64,000 nucleotides of DNA from JBBPYC01 sp038200275 (GTDB lineage: Bacteria > Pseudomonadota > Gammaproteobacteria > Burkholderiales > Burkholderiaceae_C): contig JBBPYC010000091.1 in NCBI GenBank assembly GCA_038200275.1, positions 33,880-97,879 of the forward strand, read 5' to 3'. Of this stretch, positions 60,662 to 64,000 are shown in pieces; the stretch's first letter is position 1, and every line of letters begins with the position of its first letter. The position numbers were made by a program, and so were the translations under genes. The notes below the pieces were generated by a model that was not told where the DNA came from, ran no database searches, and worked only from the letters and a program-made list of their open reading frames with translations.

Positions 60662-62386
60662 TCAAGCCAACCCAGCCACCGCAGCCGGCGCCGTTGCGCG
60701 CAGTGTGTGGCGCTGGATGTAGGCATCGAGCGCGGCGCTGTCCACTTTTAACGCGCGCAGCACCGCGATCGCCGCATTGCGCCCGCTGGCCGAGGGTGGC
60801 GCGACCACCGCCTGAATGCCGATCGATTCGAACGCTGCGGCTACAGCGTCGTCACGCGCCAGGGCGATGGGCAACAGGTTGGGATAGCGTTCACGCGCGA
60901 TGCTGCGCAGATCCTGCGCGATCTCCAAATCGGGATCGGTCAGCACCACAATTTGCCGTGCATGCATGTCCATGGGCTCCCAGGCTTTGGGGTCCGCGAT
61001 GTTGCCGTAGCCCACCGTATAACCATCCGCGATCGCTTCCCTCAACAGACGCTCGTCGGCTTCGATTGCGGCATAGTCGATCTTGAACTCGTTCAGCGCA
61101 TCGGCTATGTCGCGGCCGACCCGGTTCATGCCCGAGATGAACACCGGCGCAGCGCCCCCGCGCGGCTGCATCTCCGCCTGCACGCTGGCCGCTGCCGCGT
61201 CCGCGCGTTTGACCAGCCGCATCCGACCGGCCAGCGAGCGGCCGGCCTCGGCCACGGTGGGTGTGGCAGCCAAGGTCAGCGCCACGGCGGCAATCAGCAC
61301 CGCGCTGTTTTCTGCGCCGACCCGCTCGCGCACCGGCGGCAGGCTCAAGATGACAAGCGCGAACTCCGAGCCCTGCGCCAGCAGCAGTGCCAGCTGCGTC
61401 GAGCCCGGCACCGACCACTTGAAGATCAGACTCGCCGCCGCGTTGCTGATGCCCTTCAACAGAAAGATCGCCACCGCAATGCCGATCACCGAAGGCCATT
61501 CGCGCAACAGGAGCGCCGTGTCCAAAGACAGCCCGACGGAAATGAAGAAGAAGCCGAGCAGCAACCCCCGAAACGGCTTGATCTCCGCCTGGATCACCGC
61601 CCGGTACGGTGTTTCCGCAATGATCATGCCGCCCAGAAACGCGCCCAGCGTGAGCGACAAGCCGATCGAGCCTGTGAGCCAGCCGGCGCCCAGCGCCACC
61701 AGCAGCGCCATCGCAGTGAACAGTTCGTCGTTGCGCGTTCTTGCCACCAGATTGAACAACGGCCGCACCACCAACCGCGCAAGCAGCATCGCGACGGCGA
61801 ATGCTGCCGTGGCTTTCAGCAGCGCGAACCCCATCGCAGGCAGCATCGCCTCACCGCTGCCCAGAGCGCCCGCGACGATCAGCAGAAAGATTGCCGCAAC
61901 GTCCTGAAAAATCAGGATTGCAGTGGCCGTCAGCCCGACCGGGCAGTTCTGCTGGTGCCGCTCTGAAATCAGCCGCGCGACCACTGCGGTGGATGACAGC
62001 GACAGCGTTGCGCCGACCAACAGCGCCGCGACCGGCGACAGGTCAAAAAACACGTAGGCGGGTAGCGCCAGCACCAGCGTGCCGAACACGACCTGCAGCG
62101 GTCCGAACCCGAAGATGTCGCGTGCCTGTTCGCGTACGTGCGCGAGCGAGAAATGCAACCCGATGTCGAACAGCAGGAACACGACGCCCAGCTCGGCCAG
62201 TGTCGCGACCGCTTCCCCGTTCTTCAGCAAGTCGGCACCGGTCGCAGACAGCGCTGCACCCAGCGCCAGATAGCCGACGATGGGACTCAACCGCAATGCA
62301 CGCGAGCCGATCGCAGCCACCACGCCGAACCCCAGCAGCACGATGACCGGCACCAGCGCGGTCAGGATCGAATGGCTGTCGTTCAT
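60662..62386 (-). CDS. CPA2-family K+/H+ antiporter with C-terminal nucleotide-binding domain (KefB-like)
   Basis: 574 residues: 12-13 membrane helices with the CPA2 core (LSLSSTAVVARLI and ILIFQDVAAIFLLIV with the ion-site Asp), then a cytosolic RCK/TrkA-N-like domain of about 140 residues. In that domain the nucleotide loop reads FISGMNRVGRDIADAL, which departs from GxGxxG at the first glycine pair. It exchanges K+ for H+. Its ATG overlaps the stop of the flavoprotein gene by four bases, so the two are co-translated. Confidence 0.92.
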   Translation of the reverse strand: MNDSHSILTALVPVIVLLGFGVVAAIGSRALRLSPIVGYLALGAALSATGADLLKNGEAVATLAELGVVFLLFDIGLHFSLAHVREQARDIFGFGPLQVVFGTLVLALPAYVFFDLSPVAALLVGATLSLSSTAVVARLISERHQQNCPVGLTATAILIFQDVAAIFLLIVAGALGSGEAMLPAMGFALLKATAAFAVAMLLARLVVRPLFNLVARTRNDELFTAMALLVALGAGWLTGSIGLSLTLGAFLGGMIIAETPYRAVIQAEIKPFRGLLLGFFFISVGLSLDTALLLREWPSVIGIAVAIFLLKGISNAAASLIFKWSVPGSTQLALLLAQGSEFALVILSLPPVRERVGAENSAVLIAAVALTLAATPTVAEAGRSLAGRMRLVKRADAAAASVQAEMQPRGGAAPVFISGMNRVGRDIADALNEFKIDYAAIEADERLLREAIADGYTVGYGNIADPKAWEPMDMHARQIVVLTDPDLEIAQDLRSIARERYPNLLPIALARDDAVAAAFESIGIQAVVAPPSASGRNAAIAVLRALKVDSAALDAYIQRHTLRATAPAAVAGLA

Positions 62387-64000
62387 GCCTGCACCGCGCG
62401 CTCAGCGGTCAAAAATTCCCAGACCCTGGAGATCACCACCGAGCCTTCGCCAACCGCCGACGCCACCCGCTTGACCGAGCCAGCGCGCACGTCGCCAACC
62501 GCAAAGATGCCGTCGCTCGATGTCGAATAGGCGGATGCCTGGCCGACGGCATCGCCGGTCTTGACGAAGCCTTTGTCATCGAGCACGACGTGGCCAGATA
62601 GCCATTGCGTGTTCGGTGCAGCGCCGACCATGACGAAGACGGCACGGGTCGACTGCTCACGTGTCTCACTGGTCTTGCGGTCACGGATCGTGATCGCGGA
62701 CAGCTCCGTGGTGCCGTGCAACTGCGTCATCTCGGCGTTGAAATGGATCGTGATCGTAGGGTCGGCCTCGAGCCGGCTCAGCAGATAGTCCGACATCGAA
62801 TCGGCCAGCGAAGCGCCACGCACCAGCAGGTGTACGTGCCGCGCGGTGCGGCACAGAAACATGGCCGCCTGGCCCGCCGAGTTGCCGCCGCCAATCACGA
62901 TGACGTCCGTGTCGTGGCAGTAGCGTGCTTCGATTTCGGTCGCTGCGTAGTAGATCCCGGCGCTCTCGAACTGCTCCAGCCGGTCGATGGGCAGCCGCCG
63001 GTACTGAACGCCGGTGGCCACCAGCACGGCCCGCGCGCAGACCTGGTCGCCGTCTTCTAGCCGCACGTGAAACACGCCGGCTTCGTCGCGCGTCAGCGAC
63101 TGCGCGCGGCGCGGCACCGCAAAGCGCGTGCCGAACTTCATCGCCTGCACCTCGCCGCGCCAGCACAGGTCGGCGCCGGAAATCCCGGTCGGGAATCCCA
63201 TGTAGTTCTCGATCCGGCTCGACATGCCGGCCTGGCCGCCGATCGTCAGGTCCTCGATCACCAGTGCCGACAGGCCTTCTGCACCCGCGTAGACGCCCGC
63301 CGCGATACCAGCCGGGCCGCCGCCGACCACCAGCAGATCGAACACGTGCTCGTCACCGATCGCCAAGTCCATCCCGAACAGCTTGGCAATGGCTGCCGGC
63401 GTCTGCGGCTGCACGACCTGATGCTTGCCGTAGATCACAGCCGGCTCGGCTGCACCGATATGGCACTGCGCAGCAACCACTTCGGCGTCGCGCTCGCCCA
63501 GCGTCAACGAACGAAACGGGATGCGGTTGCGGCTCGCGAATTCAGCGATACGGCGAATAGCGCGGCTTTGCTCGGCGCCGACCAGCGTCAGCGCGGCCTG
63601 GTTCGTTTCCAACAGGCGCCGACGGCGCGCGGCGAACACGGTCACGATGATGTCGCTCATCTCCGGGATGCGGCTCATCAGGCTCAGCATCGCGGTGCGC
63701 TCGACACACAGCAGCCGGCTCGGCCGGGTCGCGCGGCCGGCCAGCATGGCGTTTCCACCATTCAGAAAGCTGATCTCACCGACGAACTGGGTTGGCCCGG
63801 CCGTAGCCATTCCATAGCGCATGCCCGAGCGTGGATCGAGCGCTTCGATCTCGCCTTCAAGAATGTAGAAAAACGTGTTGCTCGGGTCTCCCAGCCGCAC
63901 CAACATCTCGTCGGCGGCGAATGCGCGCACCTCGCCGATTTCGTGCATCGCCTGCACGTGGCGCTCGGACAGCGGCGTGCGCACCAACGTCTCCAGATCT
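62383..64000 (-). CDS. FAD-dependent oxidoreductase with N-terminal cyclic-nucleotide-binding domain (N-terminus off window)
   Basis: At least 538 residues are visible and the frame is open to the window edge, so the start is outside or at its border. A cNMP-binding domain (about 10-125: DPSNTFFYILEGEIEALD, GEISFLNGG) is followed by a 70-residue linker and a thioredoxin-reductase-like fold: FAD loop VVGGGPAGIAAGVYAGAEGL, NAD(P) loop VIGGGNSAGQAAMFL, and FAVGDVRAG at the end. The CxxC redox pair of thioredoxin reductase is absent (LCWRGEVQAMKFG in its place). It lies upstream of, and coupled to, the antiporter gene, suggesting a redox or nucleotide sensor for it. Confidence 0.88.
   Translation of the reverse strand, partial: DLETLVRTPLSERHVQAMHEIGEVRAFAADEMLVRLGDPSNTFFYILEGEIEALDPRSGMRYGMATAGPTQFVGEISFLNGGNAMLAGRATRPSRLLCVERTAMLSLMSRIPEMSDIIVTVFAARRRRLLETNQAALTLVGAEQSRAIRRIAEFASRNRIPFRSLTLGERDAEVVAAQCHIGAAEPAVIYGKHQVVQPQTPAAIAKLFGMDLAIGDEHVFDLLVVGGGPAGIAAGVYAGAEGLSALVIEDLTIGGQAGMSSRIENYMGFPTGISGADLCWRGEVQAMKFGTRFAVPRRAQSLTRDEAGVFHVRLEDGDQVCARAVLVATGVQYRRLPIDRLEQFESAGIYYAATEIEARYCHDTDVIVIGGGNSAGQAAMFLCRTARHVHLLVRGASLADSMSDYLLSRLEADPTITIHFNAEMTQLHGTTELSAITIRDRKTSETREQSTRAVFVMVGAAPNTQWLSGHVVLDDKGFVKTGDAVGQASAYSTSSDGIFAVGDVRAGSVKRVASAVGEGSVVISRVWEFLTAERAVQA

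Overview
The window is about 64 kb of GC-rich chromosome, most likely from a Comamonadaceae-like betaproteobacterium. The conserved run rpsO, pnp, quinone oxidoreductase, tpiA, secG, tRNA-Leu, nuoA to nuoN, DUF2818, Nudix and DUF1178 points there, as do several short dispersed repeats that I recall as typical of that family (recollection, not a search). I see no CRISPR array, prophage or insertion sequence.

Layout. 1-11406: an accessory catabolic island. A divergent racemase/maleate-isomerase-like gene (cut by the window edge) faces a collinear run of hydantoinase, hydantoin-racemase-like protein, a complete TRAP transporter (receptor, small and large permease), a second complete TRAP transporter and an amidase. 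A PuuE-type polysaccharide deacetylase/allantoinase-like gene follows on the other strand. The 322-bp divergent spacer holds a good sigma-54-type promoter with palindromic sites upstream. 11566-17038: cardiolipin synthase with an odd insertion, a QseBC/TctDE-like two-component pair, a small secreted protein and an aminotransferase. 17204-38769: housekeeping (rpsO, pnp, oxidoreductase, tpiA, secG, tRNA-Leu(GAG), the full 14-gene complex I operon and three small followers). 38822-41093: glutamate dehydrogenase and a 0.9-kb gene-free stretch with facing repeat elements and a 24-bp inverted repeat. 41094-48128: an ABC exporter divergent from a marR, outer-membrane factor, emrA, emrB multidrug efflux operon, with a promoter/operator between them. 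48257-52796: clpS, clpA and exonuclease I. 52859-56202: PHB-depolymerase-type esterase, MDR oxidoreductase, DUF599 protein, tRNA-Arg and tRNA-Pro. 56203-57570: a gene graveyard with a decayed NHL-repeat gene, a 7-bp tandem repeat and a decayed livM. 57574-64000: an alpha/beta hydrolase coupled to a large membrane protein, then a CPA2 antiporter overlapping a cNMP-binding/FAD oxidoreductase that runs off the window.

How the parts may work together. In the first island two binding-protein-dependent importers would deliver small organic acids or cyclic amides. The hydantoinase (and perhaps the PuuE-like protein) would open rings, the amidase would remove ammonia from the half-amide, and the racemase-fold proteins would interconvert stereoisomers or cis/trans acids. 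This is inference from gene content; the substrate is unknown. In the efflux region one MarR-type repressor probably controls a tripartite Emr pump and may also control the facing ABC exporter. At the right end a nucleotide-sensing flavoprotein may gate a K+/H+ antiporter.
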